From Sterolibacterium sp. (GTDB lineage: Bacteria; Pseudomonadota; Gammaproteobacteria; Burkholderiales; Rhodocyclaceae): a stretch of DNA of 64,000 bases. A program made the translations under genes and the position numbers. The first letter of the stretch is position 1, and every line of letters starts with the position of its first letter. The DNA is taken from the NCBI GenBank assembly GCA_028713555.1, contig JAQTOA010000013.1:1-64000 (forward strand), written 5' to 3'. Below the pieces are notes generated by a model. It did not search any database, had not been told where the DNA came from, and saw nothing but the letters and a program-made list of their open reading frames with translations. Below are positions 1 through 8,320 of the stretch, in pieces.

Positions 1-67
1 CTTCAGGGCCTGGCTCTCGGTTCGGAAATCTCTCGCGTCGCTCGCCCTCTCCTCCCTCCAGGCTCAC
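1..67 (-). CDS. Partial ORF running off the left edge, unknown
   Basis: Reading the minus strand leftward, a GTG codon is preceded at 7 nt by a very strong Shine-Dalgarno run (GGAGGAGG), and 22 codons stay open to the window edge. The visible residues are rich in Glu, Gly and Arg. No family is recognisable from so short a piece. An in-frame ATG lies nine codons upstream at 94, but the ribosome site favours the GTG. It is divergent from the secreted-protein gene at 283. It could be chance, because the strand is purine-rich here. Confidence 0.35.
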   Translation of the reverse strand, partial: MSLEGGEGERRERFPNREPGPE

Positions 68-282
68 TCCCGCTCCTCCTCCCAATTGTATCATCGCACT
101 TCCCCTAGCTCGCTACCAAGTGGGCGGGCAAAGATCAAAAAAGGAAAGTTCACGCTATTTTTACAGATTATTACAATCGCTTGATATGGCCCAATCTCTC
201 GCTAACATATCTCATCTAATCTCTTCTTCCAACATTCCCTCGCCAACATGTGCATCTTCGGTTATCAAATTAGCCAAACGTC

Positions 283-624
283 ATGAAATTGTTATCCGCC
301 ACTTTGCTATTGACCGTGCTGGGTGTTTCGTTGCCTGCCGTTGGACAACAGGAGATGCAGCGCGGCAGGGACTTTGCGCAAGGACCCAGGACGGGGGGAA
401 TGCATCGCCTATTGCCGAGGCGCAATGAGCCAACAAAAGATAGAAGTGGCCCACAATTCCTAGGCGCTTCATCTCCTGGGCAGTTGGAAACCGAGCAGCG
501 AGTAATCCATGAGCCTGCTCCGGGCCAAGGGCGTGAACGTATGTCGTCCGAAGAGCGCCAGCAATTGCGGCGAGACATCAATGCCGCCGGCCGCGATATC
601 TATCGTCAGACCAGAACTGAATAG
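283..624 (+). CDS. Small secreted protein, unknown function
   Basis: A 113-residue protein beginning with a clear signal peptide (MKLL, hydrophobic stretch, cleavage near PAVGQ at about residue 21). The mature part is low-complexity and charged, with a C-terminal block MSSEERQQLRRDINAAGRD. I recall that block type from small exported proteins of betaproteobacteria, but no function can be assigned. The ribosome-binding site is weak. It stands alone, about 115 nt before tsaB, and has no recognisable catalytic or metal-binding residues. Confidence 0.55.
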   Translation: MKLLSATLLLTVLGVSLPAVGQQEMQRGRDFAQGPRTGGMHRLLPRRNEPTKDRSGPQFLGASSPGQLETEQRVIHEPAPGQGRERMSSEERQQLRRDINAAGRDIYRQTRTE

Positions 625-739
625 TTACGCTCAGGCTGTCGGGATTGGATTTTCGCTGCGGTCGTTACCGTCTGCGGCAGAATACACCGACAAGCGCGTT
701 CGCAGAATCGTGGCGCGTGGCTCGGGTAGAATCGCCACA

Positions 740-1429
740 ATGAACTTAATCGCCCTGGAAACTTCCACTCTCCACTTGTCTGTCGCGCTCTGGCGCGCTG
801 GCGCGCTGATCGAACGCTCCGAAGTGGTACCTAACGGCGGATCGGAACGACTGCTACCCTGGATTAATCAACTGCTGGCGGAAGCTGAGATAACATTCGC
901 GGATCTCGATGCCATCGCCTTCGGCACCGGACCGGGCGGCTTCACCGGCCTGCGCTTGGCCTGCGGGGTGGCGCAGGGCATGGCGTTTGGCTTGGATCTG
1001 CCAGTACTCGCTGTGCCGACCCTGGAAGCCTTGGCCTTGGCGGCTTATGCCGGGGGCACGGAGCGCTTGTTCGCTTGCCTCGATGCGCGCATGAATGAAG
1101 TGTACTGCGCCGCCTATCAAATTCAGGATGGCATGCTGGAGGCCATACAGGAAGCGATGGTCGTGCCTCCGCAGCGGGCGATAGCGCCTGCCGGCGTAGG
1201 CTGGATCGGCTGTGGCGACGGTTTTATCGCTTATCCGGAAATGCTCGCGAGCAGTCTGGATGAAGTTCGCCCGCATGTCTGGCCGACCGCCGCCGCCGTG
1301 GCCCGTCTCGCGGCGCCGCGTCTGGCATGCGGTCAGGGAGTCGATGCCGGATTGGCATTGCCCTTGTATGTGCGTGACAAAGTGGCGTTGACGACAACCG
1401 AGCGTCTTGCGCGCGGCGGACTGAAATGA
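740..1429 (+). CDS. tsaB: tRNA threonylcarbamoyladenosine biosynthesis protein TsaB
   Basis: A 229-residue ASKHA-fold protein. It is the partner that TsaD needs for installing threonylcarbamoyl on A37 of ANN-decoding tRNAs (TsaB-TsaD-TsaE complex, cytoplasmic). The start ATG gives the usual N-terminus MNLIALETST. The signature FGTGPGGFTGLRL lies at residues 61-72. An in-frame extension to 509 is open but does not resemble the family, so the later ATG was chosen. The stop overlaps the rimI start by ATGA, so tsaB, rimI and the downstream glycosylase are probably co-translated. Confidence 0.95.
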   Translation: MNLIALETSTLHLSVALWRAGALIERSEVVPNGGSERLLPWINQLLAEAEITFADLDAIAFGTGPGGFTGLRLACGVAQGMAFGLDLPVLAVPTLEALALAAYAGGTERLFACLDARMNEVYCAAYQIQDGMLEAIQEAMVVPPQRAIAPAGVGWIGCGDGFIAYPEMLASSLDEVRPHVWPTAAAVARLAAPRLACGQGVDAGLALPLYVRDKVALTTTERLARGGLK

Positions 1430-1893
1430 GTGCAGTGCTGCCGAATACCGCCAGGTTTGGGTTTGTACCGATGAAGCCCAGCGATCTTGACGCTGTGCTG
1501 GCTGTCGAACAACGCGTTTATGCCTTCCCCTGGACGCGCGGCAATTTTGTTGACTCGCTGGCTTCCGGCTACAGCTCCTGGTTGATGCGCGATGGCGAGG
1601 GGATGCTGGGCTACGCGGTGATGATGCTGGTGCTTGACGAAGCCCACCTGCTCAACATCAGCATAGTCCCTGAACGCCAGCAAGCCGGTTTCGGCAGCGT
1701 GCTGCTCGAGCATTTGTTCGCCGTGGCGCGCAGCCAGGCAGCGGTGAGGATGTTGCTTGAAGTGCGGCCGTCGAATGTTGCTGCCCGCGCGTTTTATGAC
1801 CGCCATGGTTTTGTCGGGATCGGCGAGCGTCCCGGTTATTATCCCGCTCATCAGGGCCGAGAGGCGGCGCTGGTGATGGTAAGAAGCTTATGA
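1426..1893 (+). CDS. rimI: Ribosomal protein S18-alanine N-acetyltransferase
   Basis: A 155-residue GNAT acetyltransferase. Motif A with the acetyl-CoA pyrophosphate-binding Arg/Gln-x-x-Gly-x-Gly pattern is visible as RQQAGFGS, followed by the C-terminal HGFVGIGERPGYYP block with the conserved tyrosines of RimI. RimI acetylates the N-terminal alanine of S18. Linkage tsaB-rimI is common in proteobacteria. The start overlaps tsaB by four bases and the end overlaps the glycosylase gene by ATGA. Confidence 0.93.
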   Translation: MSAVLPNTARFGFVPMKPSDLDAVLAVEQRVYAFPWTRGNFVDSLASGYSSWLMRDGEGMLGYAVMMLVLDEAHLLNISIVPERQQAGFGSVLLEHLFAVARSQAAVRMLLEVRPSNVAARAFYDRHGFVGIGERPGYYPAHQGREAALVMVRSL

Positions 1894-2630
1894 ATCCTGA
1901 TGAGATGAGCCGGCGTCGTTCCGGGATACTCCGCGAAATGGGTCTTGCGCCCTTATGGAAATTGCGCTCGGAAGTCCAGTCAGCGCCCGTGTCCCTTGCT
2001 CAGCCCAAATCATCTGCTGTCGAGACAAGCTTGCCGACAGCAGTGGACCAGCGGGCCGGCGCCATCGCCGCCATGGGATGGGAAGAGCTGCGTGCCAGTG
2101 TGGCCGCGTGCCGTGCCTGCGAGCTGTGTCAGGCACGCAAGCAGGCTGTGCTGGGCGTTGGCGATCTTTCCCCGGATTGGCTGTTTGTCGGCGAAGGGCC
2201 GGGTGCCGAGGAGGATCAGCGCGGCGAACCCTTCGTCGGCCAGGCGGGCAAGCTGCTCGATGCGATGCTGGCGGCAATCGGTTTGCAGCGCGGCAGGAAC
2301 GTGTATATCGCCAATACTGTGAAGTGCCGCCCGCCCGCCAACCGCACGCCGACCCCGGCCGAGACGGCGGCCTGCTGGCCGTACCTGGAGCGCCAGATCG
2401 CCTTGCTGAAACCCAAGCTGATTGTGGCGCTGGGCAAGCCGGCGGCGCAAACGCTGCTGCAAAAGGAAGTCAAAGTGGGCGAAGCGCGCGGCCGCCTGTT
2501 CGAACACAACGGCATCCCCTTGATCGTCACCTACCATCCGGCCTACCTGTTGCGAACCTTGCAAGACAAGGCGAAAGCCTGGGAAGACCTGTGTTTCGCC
2601 CGGGCCAGCATGCGTAAACTTCAAGTTTGA
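1890..2630 (+). CDS. Uracil-DNA glycosylase, family 4 (Fe-S)
   Basis: A 246-residue protein. Residues 1-65 are a variable extension. The UDG fold follows with the family-4 motif GEGPGAEED at about 101-109 and the C-terminal HPAYLLR motif. Four cysteines (74, 77, 146, 162) occupy the positions expected for the [4Fe-4S] cluster. It removes uracil from DNA to start base excision repair. It is the third gene of the tsaB-rimI-udg operon, joined by ATGA. A second, family-5-like glycosylase is encoded at 33.1 kb. Confidence 0.92.
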   Translation: MNPDEMSRRRSGILREMGLAPLWKLRSEVQSAPVSLAQPKSSAVETSLPTAVDQRAGAIAAMGWEELRASVAACRACELCQARKQAVLGVGDLSPDWLFVGEGPGAEEDQRGEPFVGQAGKLLDAMLAAIGLQRGRNVYIANTVKCRPPANRTPTPAETAACWPYLERQIALLKPKLIVALGKPAAQTLLQKEVKVGEARGRLFEHNGIPLIVTYHPAYLLRTLQDKAKAWEDLCFARASMRKLQV

Positions 2631-2691
2631 ACTTGCATTTTGATTTGCCACCCCCATTTGGGCGCCGTGGTTTCTTTAACAGGGGAAAGTC

Positions 2692-3300
2692 ATGCGTTTC
2701 AAGTTAATCGTGTTGTTCGCGTTGCTGGCCGGGTTGCTTTCCGGCTGTGGCTACAACCTGATCCAGATCAACGATGAGCAGGTCAATGCGGCCTGGTCGG
2801 AAGTGCTGAATCAGTACAAACGGCGCGCCGACCTGATTCCGAATCTGGTTTCGGTGGTGCAGGGCTATGCGGGCCATGAAAAGGATGTGCTGGTCCGCGT
2901 GACCGAGGCGCGCGCCAGTGTCACCGGGATCAAGGCGACGCCGGAACTCGTCAACGATCCCGAAGCCTTCGCCAAGTTCCAGAAGGCGCAGGGCGAGCTC
3001 GGCGGAGCCTTGTCGCGACTGCTGGTGGTGGCGGAAAATTATCCCCAACTGAAGGCAGATGCCAATTTCCGCGATCTGCAGGCGCAGGTCGAGGGCACCG
3101 AGAACCGTATTACCGTGGCGCGCAACCGCTACATCAAGGCCGTGCAGGACTACAACATTTCGGTGCGCACTTTCCCGAACAGCCTGACGGCGATGGCGAT
3201 GGGCTGGAAGGTCAAGGCCAATTTCACGGTCGAGGATGAGAAGGCCATTTCCACGGCGCCGGTCATCAAGTTTGATCAGCCGGCCAAAGCTGTCCAGTAA
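2692..3300 (+). CDS. lemA: LemA family lipoprotein
   Basis: A 202-residue LemA family protein. The N-terminus is a lipoprotein signal (hydrophobic residues 4-16, lipobox LSGC with Cys19), followed by the long helical LemA domain with the conserved segment RRADLIPNLVSVVQGYAGHE. The molecular role of LemA is not firmly known. It is regularly encoded beside TPM-domain proteins, as here. The ribosome site AGGGGAAAG precedes the ATG. It is the first gene of a three-gene set with two TPM genes. Confidence 0.9.
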   Translation: MRFKLIVLFALLAGLLSGCGYNLIQINDEQVNAAWSEVLNQYKRRADLIPNLVSVVQGYAGHEKDVLVRVTEARASVTGIKATPELVNDPEAFAKFQKAQGELGGALSRLLVVAENYPQLKADANFRDLQAQVEGTENRITVARNRYIKAVQDYNISVRTFPNSLTAMAMGWKVKANFTVEDEKAISTAPVIKFDQPAKAVQ

Positions 3301-3310
3301 GTTGTCCCGC

Positions 3311-4198
3311 ATGTTGAGGTTCCATCGCTTGCTGATGCTTGTCGGGCTGTGCTTAGCCGCCAGCATGAGCTTTGCGGTAGAGGGAAGCCTGGTGGCGGTA
3401 CCAAAGCTCACCGGGCACGTGGTCGACACCGCCGGAATGCTCCAGCCCGCTCAGGCGGAAGCCCTGGAACGCCGCCTCGGACAGTTCGAAAAGCAGCGCG
3501 GCAGCCAGATTGTGGTGCTGATCGTGCCTACGGTCCAACCCGAAAGCATCGAGCAGTATTCGATCCGCGTCTTCGATGCCTGGAAGCTTGGCCGCAAGCA
3601 GGTCAACGACGGCATCCTGATCGTTGTTGCGGCGCAGGATCGCAAATTGCGCATCGACACCGGCTATGGGCTTGAAGGGGCGATTCCAGACGCCGTCGCC
3701 AAGCGTATTGTGGCCGAGACCATCGCGCCGCAATTCCGTGCCGGCGATCCTTATGCCGGGCTCGTCGCCGGCATAGCGCAGATCGAGCAATTGATCCAGG
3801 GCGAGCAGCTTCCTCCGGCCAAGCAAGGCCAAGGCGTTCAAGGCGGGCAGGGGCAACAGGGGCAGTTCGAGGAGCTTCTGGTCATCGGCATCGTTGCCGC
3901 GAGTATCATCGGCGGCGTGCTGAGCCTGATGCTGGGACGTTTCTTCGGCGGGCTGGCAACGGCTGGCGTGGTCGGAGCCATCGCCTGGTTCATGACGAGT
4001 TCGCTGTTCGTCATGCTTGGCTCCGGCATCCTGGTTTTTCTGTATGTCCTGGTGACTGCCGGTCGCGGCGGATCCTCCTTTGGCGGCTGGGGCGGTGGCG
4101 GCTGGAGTTCCGGCGGCGGCTGGGGTGGAGGTGGCGGAGGATGGAGCGGTGGTGGAGGCGGCAGCGCCGGTGGCGGTGGTGCCTCGGGAGGATGGTGA
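3311..4198 (+). CDS. TPM-domain membrane protein with Gly-rich tail
   Basis: A 295-residue exported protein of the YgcG/TPM_phosphatase (DUF477) family. Signal peptide at residues 1-22, TPM domain at about 30-150 (VDTAGMLQP, DGILIVVAAQDRKLRIDTGYGLEG), a Gln/Gly linker, two or three hydrophobic segments at about 185-260, then a C-terminal tail made almost only of Gly, Ser and Trp. The start at 3311 was preferred to the longer open frame at 3236 because it begins directly with the signal peptide. The catalytic role is not established for bacterial members. It is probably co-transcribed with lemA. Confidence 0.85.
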   Translation: MLRFHRLLMLVGLCLAASMSFAVEGSLVAVPKLTGHVVDTAGMLQPAQAEALERRLGQFEKQRGSQIVVLIVPTVQPESIEQYSIRVFDAWKLGRKQVNDGILIVVAAQDRKLRIDTGYGLEGAIPDAVAKRIVAETIAPQFRAGDPYAGLVAGIAQIEQLIQGEQLPPAKQGQGVQGGQGQQGQFEELLVIGIVAASIIGGVLSLMLGRFFGGLATAGVVGAIAWFMTSSLFVMLGSGILVFLYVLVTAGRGGSSFGGWGGGGWSSGGGWGGGGGGWSGGGGGSAGGGGASGGW

Positions 4199-4225
4199 GA
4201 TGACTGAAAGGAAAGGTCTGGCACC

Positions 4226-4735
4226 ATGAAACTGGCGCGTATGCTCAGGCATTTGATTGCGCCGCATTGGCTGGTGCGGCGTGCTTTTCCTGCCGCGACG
4301 CTGGACGCGATTGAAGCGGCGGTGGCGGCGGTCGAACAGCGGCATGCTGGGGAGTTGCGTTTCGTCGTCGAGGCCGGCCTGCCGCTCAGTTCTCTATGGC
4401 ACGAGGTTTCAGCGCGTGCGCGGGCGATCGAAGTGTTTTCGCGTTTGCGCGTCTGGGATACCGAGCACAACAGTGGCGTGCTGGTCTATGTGCAACTGAT
4501 CGATCGCCGCGTGGAGATTGTCGCCGATCGAGGCATCAATGCACGGGTTGAACAGACGCAATGGGATGCGATTTGCCGTGGCATGGAGACGAAGTTCCGT
4601 GAAGGCGACTATGCGCGTGGCGCGTTGCAGGCGGTCGATAATATTGGACGTTTGCTCGCCGATAAATTTCCGGCGCTGCCGGAAGGTCGAGGCATGGCGA
4701 CCAACGAATTGCCTGACCGTCCCGTACTGCTGTAA
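4226..4735 (+). CDS. TPM-domain protein, cytosolic or membrane-associated
   Basis: A 169-residue second TPM-family protein without a signal peptide. The domain covers nearly the whole length, with NSGVLVYVQLIDRRVEIVADRG as the recognisable core (residues 80-102). It is the short partner that usually follows the LemA/long-TPM pair. It lies 27 nt after the long TPM gene and is followed by a convergent lplT. The function is unknown. The family assignment is firm, the role is not. Confidence 0.82.
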   Translation: MKLARMLRHLIAPHWLVRRAFPAATLDAIEAAVAAVEQRHAGELRFVVEAGLPLSSLWHEVSARARAIEVFSRLRVWDTEHNSGVLVYVQLIDRRVEIVADRGINARVEQTQWDAICRGMETKFREGDYARGALQAVDNIGRLLADKFPALPEGRGMATNELPDRPVLL

Positions 4736-4771
4736 TCCCGTTGGCTTAGTACCCTAGAGGTAAGTTCGGGC

Positions 4772-6034
4772 CTAGTGCCCCAAGTTGTCCAACTGCGCGA
4801 CCGAGTCGTGCTGGCTCTGGTTCATTTCGTGGCGGCGTTTCACCAACAGCATCAGTCCGGCGACTGACAAACCGAACAGAACGATGATGGTATATATCGA
4901 TAGCTGGGCCATGATCATTGCCGAGTAGATGCTGGTCATGACCAGAATCGAGAGGTTTTCGTTGAAGTTCTGGACGGCAATGGAGTGGCCGGCACCCATC
5001 AGGACATGGCCGCGGTGCTGCAACAGTGCGTTCATCGGTACGACAAAAAAACCCGACAGCATGCCGATTAGCACCAGCAATGGGACGGCAAGGGCCGTGT
5101 GGCGGACGAAAATCATCCCCATGACCACCAATCCCATGGTGATGCCAAGCGGAATGACCTTGACCGACTTGCGTAGGGAAATCAGCTTTGCCGCCAGCAC
5201 CGCCCCCAGTCCTACGCCGAGCGCCACAACGCCTTGAAGCATGCTGGCCTTGGATAAATCCAGTCCGAGTCCCGCCCTCGACCATTCGATGACGATGAAT
5301 TGCAAGGTCGCGCCGGCACCCCAGAAGAGCGTGGTTACAGCCAGCGAGATTTGCCCCAACTTGTCGCGCCAGAGCAATTTCATGCAGTGATAAAAATCAT
5401 GCAGTAGGTAGACCGGATTTTTTTTCAGTGGCTTGTGGTCGACGCCGGTGTTGGGAATGTGCAGGTTGAAGAGCGCGGCGATCAGATAAAGTGCCCCGAT
5501 TATTACCAGGTTCATCTCCGCCACGGTGTCGATGCCGGTATCGATAATAGGGAAATCGAAGGACAGCAGGGTGCGGGCGATTTCCGGCTTGATCAGCATG
5601 CCGCCGAGCATGGTGCCGAGTATGATCGCCATTACCGTCAGTCCTTCAATCCAGCCGTTGGCGACCACCAGCAGACGAGCTGGCAGGTATTCGGTAAGAA
5701 TGCCATATTTGGCGGGGGAATAGGCTGCGGCGCCCAAGCCGACCACAGCGTAGGCGATGAGCGGATGCAAGTTGAGTAACATCAGCATGCAGCCAACAAT
5801 CTTGATGCCGTTGCTGACGAACATCACGCGCCATTTCGGCATGGAATCGGCGAAGGCGCCGACGAAAGCGGCCAGCACTACATAAGACAGCGTGAAGCAG
5901 GTCTTCAGCAGCGGCTCATAGCTGGATGGCTCATGCATGTTGCGCAGCATGGCGATGGAGGCGATGAGCAGGGCATTGTCGGCTAACGCAGAAAAAAACT
6001 GCGCTGCCATGATGATGTAGAAACCTAAATTCAT
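4772..6034 (-). CDS. lplT: Lysophospholipid transporter LplT
   Basis: A 420-residue MFS protein with about 12 membrane segments. The N-terminus MNLGFYIIMAAQFFSALADNALL and the segment GAAAYSPAKYGILTEYLP are characteristic of LplT, which flips lysophospholipids across the inner membrane for re-acylation. In enterobacteria it is paired with aas. No acyltransferase gene is next to it here, so re-acylation would rely on a gene elsewhere. It is monocistronic and divergent from the LysR gene, with a 234-nt intergenic region. Confidence 0.88.
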   Translation of the reverse strand: MNLGFYIIMAAQFFSALADNALLIASIAMLRNMHEPSSYEPLLKTCFTLSYVVLAAFVGAFADSMPKWRVMFVSNGIKIVGCMLMLLNLHPLIAYAVVGLGAAAYSPAKYGILTEYLPARLLVVANGWIEGLTVMAIILGTMLGGMLIKPEIARTLLSFDFPIIDTGIDTVAEMNLVIIGALYLIAALFNLHIPNTGVDHKPLKKNPVYLLHDFYHCMKLLWRDKLGQISLAVTTLFWGAGATLQFIVIEWSRAGLGLDLSKASMLQGVVALGVGLGAVLAAKLISLRKSVKVIPLGITMGLVVMGMIFVRHTALAVPLLVLIGMLSGFFVVPMNALLQHRGHVLMGAGHSIAVQNFNENLSILVMTSIYSAMIMAQLSIYTIIVLFGLSVAGLMLLVKRRHEMNQSQHDSVAQLDNLGH

Positions 6035-6204
6035 CCGGTCGGAGGATGGACTGTGTCCTGTAATAGTGGAGTGAGGCTGAGAAGCCGTCGCGGTTTATAC
6101 CACGAAGTTCGAAAGATTGTCAGTTGTCGCCAAGCGTTTTGACACGAATGCCGCTTACTGTGTGCGGAAAAAATTTCCGTAACGAATCGCTGGCTTTCCC
6201 ATCA

Positions 6205-6240
6205 GGCTATCTTATGCCCTTAAATTATGTTTGAATAGCC
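6205..6240. promoter_or_regulatory. Inverted repeat upstream of LysR gene
   Basis: Perfect 6-bp arms GGCTAT and ATAGCC separated by 24 bp, ending 28 bp before the LysR start codon, over an AT-rich core. The position is where LysR-type regulators often bind to control their own gene. The role as an autoregulatory site is inference only. Confidence 0.3.
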
Positions 6241-6268
6241 GGACTGAAGACGCAAGAGGAGCAGTACG

Positions 6269-7174
6269 ATGGCCGACCGCCGATTGCAGGTTTTTCATGC
6301 AGTTGCCAAGCAGCTTTCCTTTACCAAGGCAGCGGATGTTCTGTTTATGACCCAACCGGCTGTTACTTTCCAGATCAAACAGCTGGAAGAGCATTTCAAT
6401 TCCCGGCTGTTTGACCGTGGCCACGGCAAGATCGCGCTGACTCCGGCCGGCGAACTGGTTCTGGAATATGCCGAACGTATCCTCGGATTGTCCGCGGAAA
6501 TGGACGTGCGACTGTCGGAGATGACCGGAGAGATCGGCGGACCATTGCTGGTGGGCGCCAGCACTACTATCGCCGAATTCATGTTGCCATCCATCCTCGG
6601 TGAATTCAAGTCGCTCTATCCTGCCGTTCAGCCGCGCCTGATCGTAGCCAATTCCGAGTCGATCGAAACCCGCGTGGCCGAGCACATGCTGGACATTGGC
6701 CTGATCGAGTCGCCTTCTCACCTGCCCAGTCTGCATACAGAAAGCTGCTGCGACGATGAGTTGCAAGTCGTATGCAGCCCGAAATTTCCTCTGGCCAAAC
6801 ATAAGGAACTAACGCCCAAGCAACTTCTCGATCAGCCGTATGTTAGTCGCGAGCCAGGTTCCGGAACGCGCGAATTCACCGACGCCTATCTGCGTCAGGC
6901 TGGCCTGGGAATTGAGGCGCTTAATCTGGTCATGGAGATGGGAAGCCCGGTTGCCTTGAACGGAGTGGTGGAAACGGGCCTGGGTTTCGCCATCGCTTCG
7001 CGCGCTTCGATCATCAAGGCGCATCGCCTCGGCGACTTGGTGGCGATTCCGCTTAAGCCGAGACTGATTCGTACCTTGTCGATGGTCTATCCGAAAGAGA
7101 AATTTCGTTCAAAGTTGGTCGTTACTTTTGTCAACTTTGCCGTCGCCAAACTCAAGCTTTTCGTCGCTGGCTAA
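6269..7174 (+). CDS. LysR-type transcriptional regulator
   Basis: A 301-residue LysR protein. The winged helix-turn-helix covers residues 1-58 (LSFTKAADVLFMTQPAVTFQIKQLEEHFNSRLFDR), with the effector-binding periplasmic-protein-like domain at about 88-295. The sequence style, including FTKAADVLFMTQPAVTFQIKQLE, is that of the CysL/YeiE subgroup. The effector cannot be read from sequence. It is divergent from lplT, and alr follows 60 nt downstream on the same strand. Confidence 0.85.
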   Translation: MADRRLQVFHAVAKQLSFTKAADVLFMTQPAVTFQIKQLEEHFNSRLFDRGHGKIALTPAGELVLEYAERILGLSAEMDVRLSEMTGEIGGPLLVGASTTIAEFMLPSILGEFKSLYPAVQPRLIVANSESIETRVAEHMLDIGLIESPSHLPSLHTESCCDDELQVVCSPKFPLAKHKELTPKQLLDQPYVSREPGSGTREFTDAYLRQAGLGIEALNLVMEMGSPVALNGVVETGLGFAIASRASIIKAHRLGDLVAIPLKPRLIRTLSMVYPKEKFRSKLVVTFVNFAVAKLKLFVAG

Positions 7175-7234
7175 CGCGCATCCATCATTGCGCGCTCATT
7201 GCCTGAATGAGTAAAGGCCCCAGCAAAGCAACGT

Positions 7235-8320
7235 ATGCCGCGTCCGATACGAGCCACCATTGATCTGAATGCCTTGCGCCACAACTTCGAAGTGGCGCGC
7301 CGGCATGCCGGCAGCGCGAGCATCTGGGCGGTTCTCAAGGCTAATGCCTACGGCCACGGCCTGATGCGTGTGGCGCAGGCCCTGGCGGACAGGGCCGATG
7401 GGTTCGCCCTGATTGAATTGGAAGGCGCCATTGCCCTGCGCGGCGCCGGCCTGCAACAGCCAATTCTGCTGCTTGAAGGGTATTACCAAGCCGAGGAACT
7501 TCCGCTGTTTGTCCAGTACGGACTGACGCCAGTGCTGCATTCGCTGCATCAGGTGGCGCTGCTGACAGCGGCCTTGCCGACGACAAGGATGGCGGTGTAC
7601 CTCAAACTGAATACCGGCATGAACCGTCTGGGCCTCAATCAAAATGAGCTACGCACTGCCATGGCAACGCTGGAAGCATCTTCGCAAGTCGGTCCGATCA
7701 GCCTGATGACGCACTTCGCCGACGCCGACTGTGGCCAGGATGGCCCAGGCATTGCCAGGCAAATGGCGATTCTCGACAAATGGCGAGAGGGGCATGATTT
7801 CCCTGTGTGCCTCGCCAATTCCGCTGCGCTATTACGCTATCCCGAAAGCCTCGGTGATTGGGTGCGCCCCGGCATCATGCTGTATGGCAGTTCGCCGTTC
7901 CCCGATCTGTTCAGCGCCGAGTCGCTTGGCCTCAAGCCGGTGATGACGCTGCACAGCGAGTTGATTGCGGTACGTAATCTGAATTCCGGCGAGCGCATCG
8001 GCTATGGCGGGGTATTTGAAGCCAGCGCAGCAATGAAGATCGGCGTTGTCGCTTGTGGCTATGCCGATGGCTATCCGCGCCACGCACCGACCGGCACGCC
8101 GGTGTTGGTCGACGGGCGGCGTACCCGGACCTTGGGGCGGATATCGATGGACAAGATTTGTGTTGACTTGACAGATATCCCCGCAGCCGGCGTCGGTGCG
8201 CCAGTCGTGCTATGGGGCGAAGGTCTGCCTGCCGATGAGGTGGCGACGGCGTCCGGTACGGTCAGCTACGAGCTGTTTTGCGCTTTGGCGGCGCGCGTGC
8301 CGGTGGTGGAACATGTCTAA
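7235..8320 (+). CDS. alr: Alanine racemase
   Basis: A 361-residue fold-type III PLP enzyme making D-alanine for peptidoglycan. The PLP lysine is Lys35 in AVLKANAYGHG, and the second catalytic base is Tyr257 in RIGYGG. Length and motifs are normal. The last eight bases overlap the start of radA, an arrangement commonly seen in betaproteobacteria. Confidence 0.96.
   Translation: MPRPIRATIDLNALRHNFEVARRHAGSASIWAVLKANAYGHGLMRVAQALADRADGFALIELEGAIALRGAGLQQPILLLEGYYQAEELPLFVQYGLTPVLHSLHQVALLTAALPTTRMAVYLKLNTGMNRLGLNQNELRTAMATLEASSQVGPISLMTHFADADCGQDGPGIARQMAILDKWREGHDFPVCLANSAALLRYPESLGDWVRPGIMLYGSSPFPDLFSAESLGLKPVMTLHSELIAVRNLNSGERIGYGGVFEASAAMKIGVVACGYADGYPRHAPTGTPVLVDGRRTRTLGRISMDKICVDLTDIPAAGVGAPVVLWGEGLPADEVATASGTVSYELFCALAARVPVVEHV

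Noticed and set aside
120-428. Plus-strand 102-codon frame at the left edge
   Set aside because: It overlaps the better supported secreted-protein frame, starts with GTG and has no signal or motif.
4060-4198. Gly-rich repeats as a DNA repeat or CRISPR-like array
   Set aside because: They are imperfect codon-level repeats within the TPM protein tail, with no fixed spacer length.
3353-4345. Minus-strand 330-codon frame opposite the TPM genes
   Set aside because: A shadow of the Gly-rich and GC-rich coding strand; no family character.
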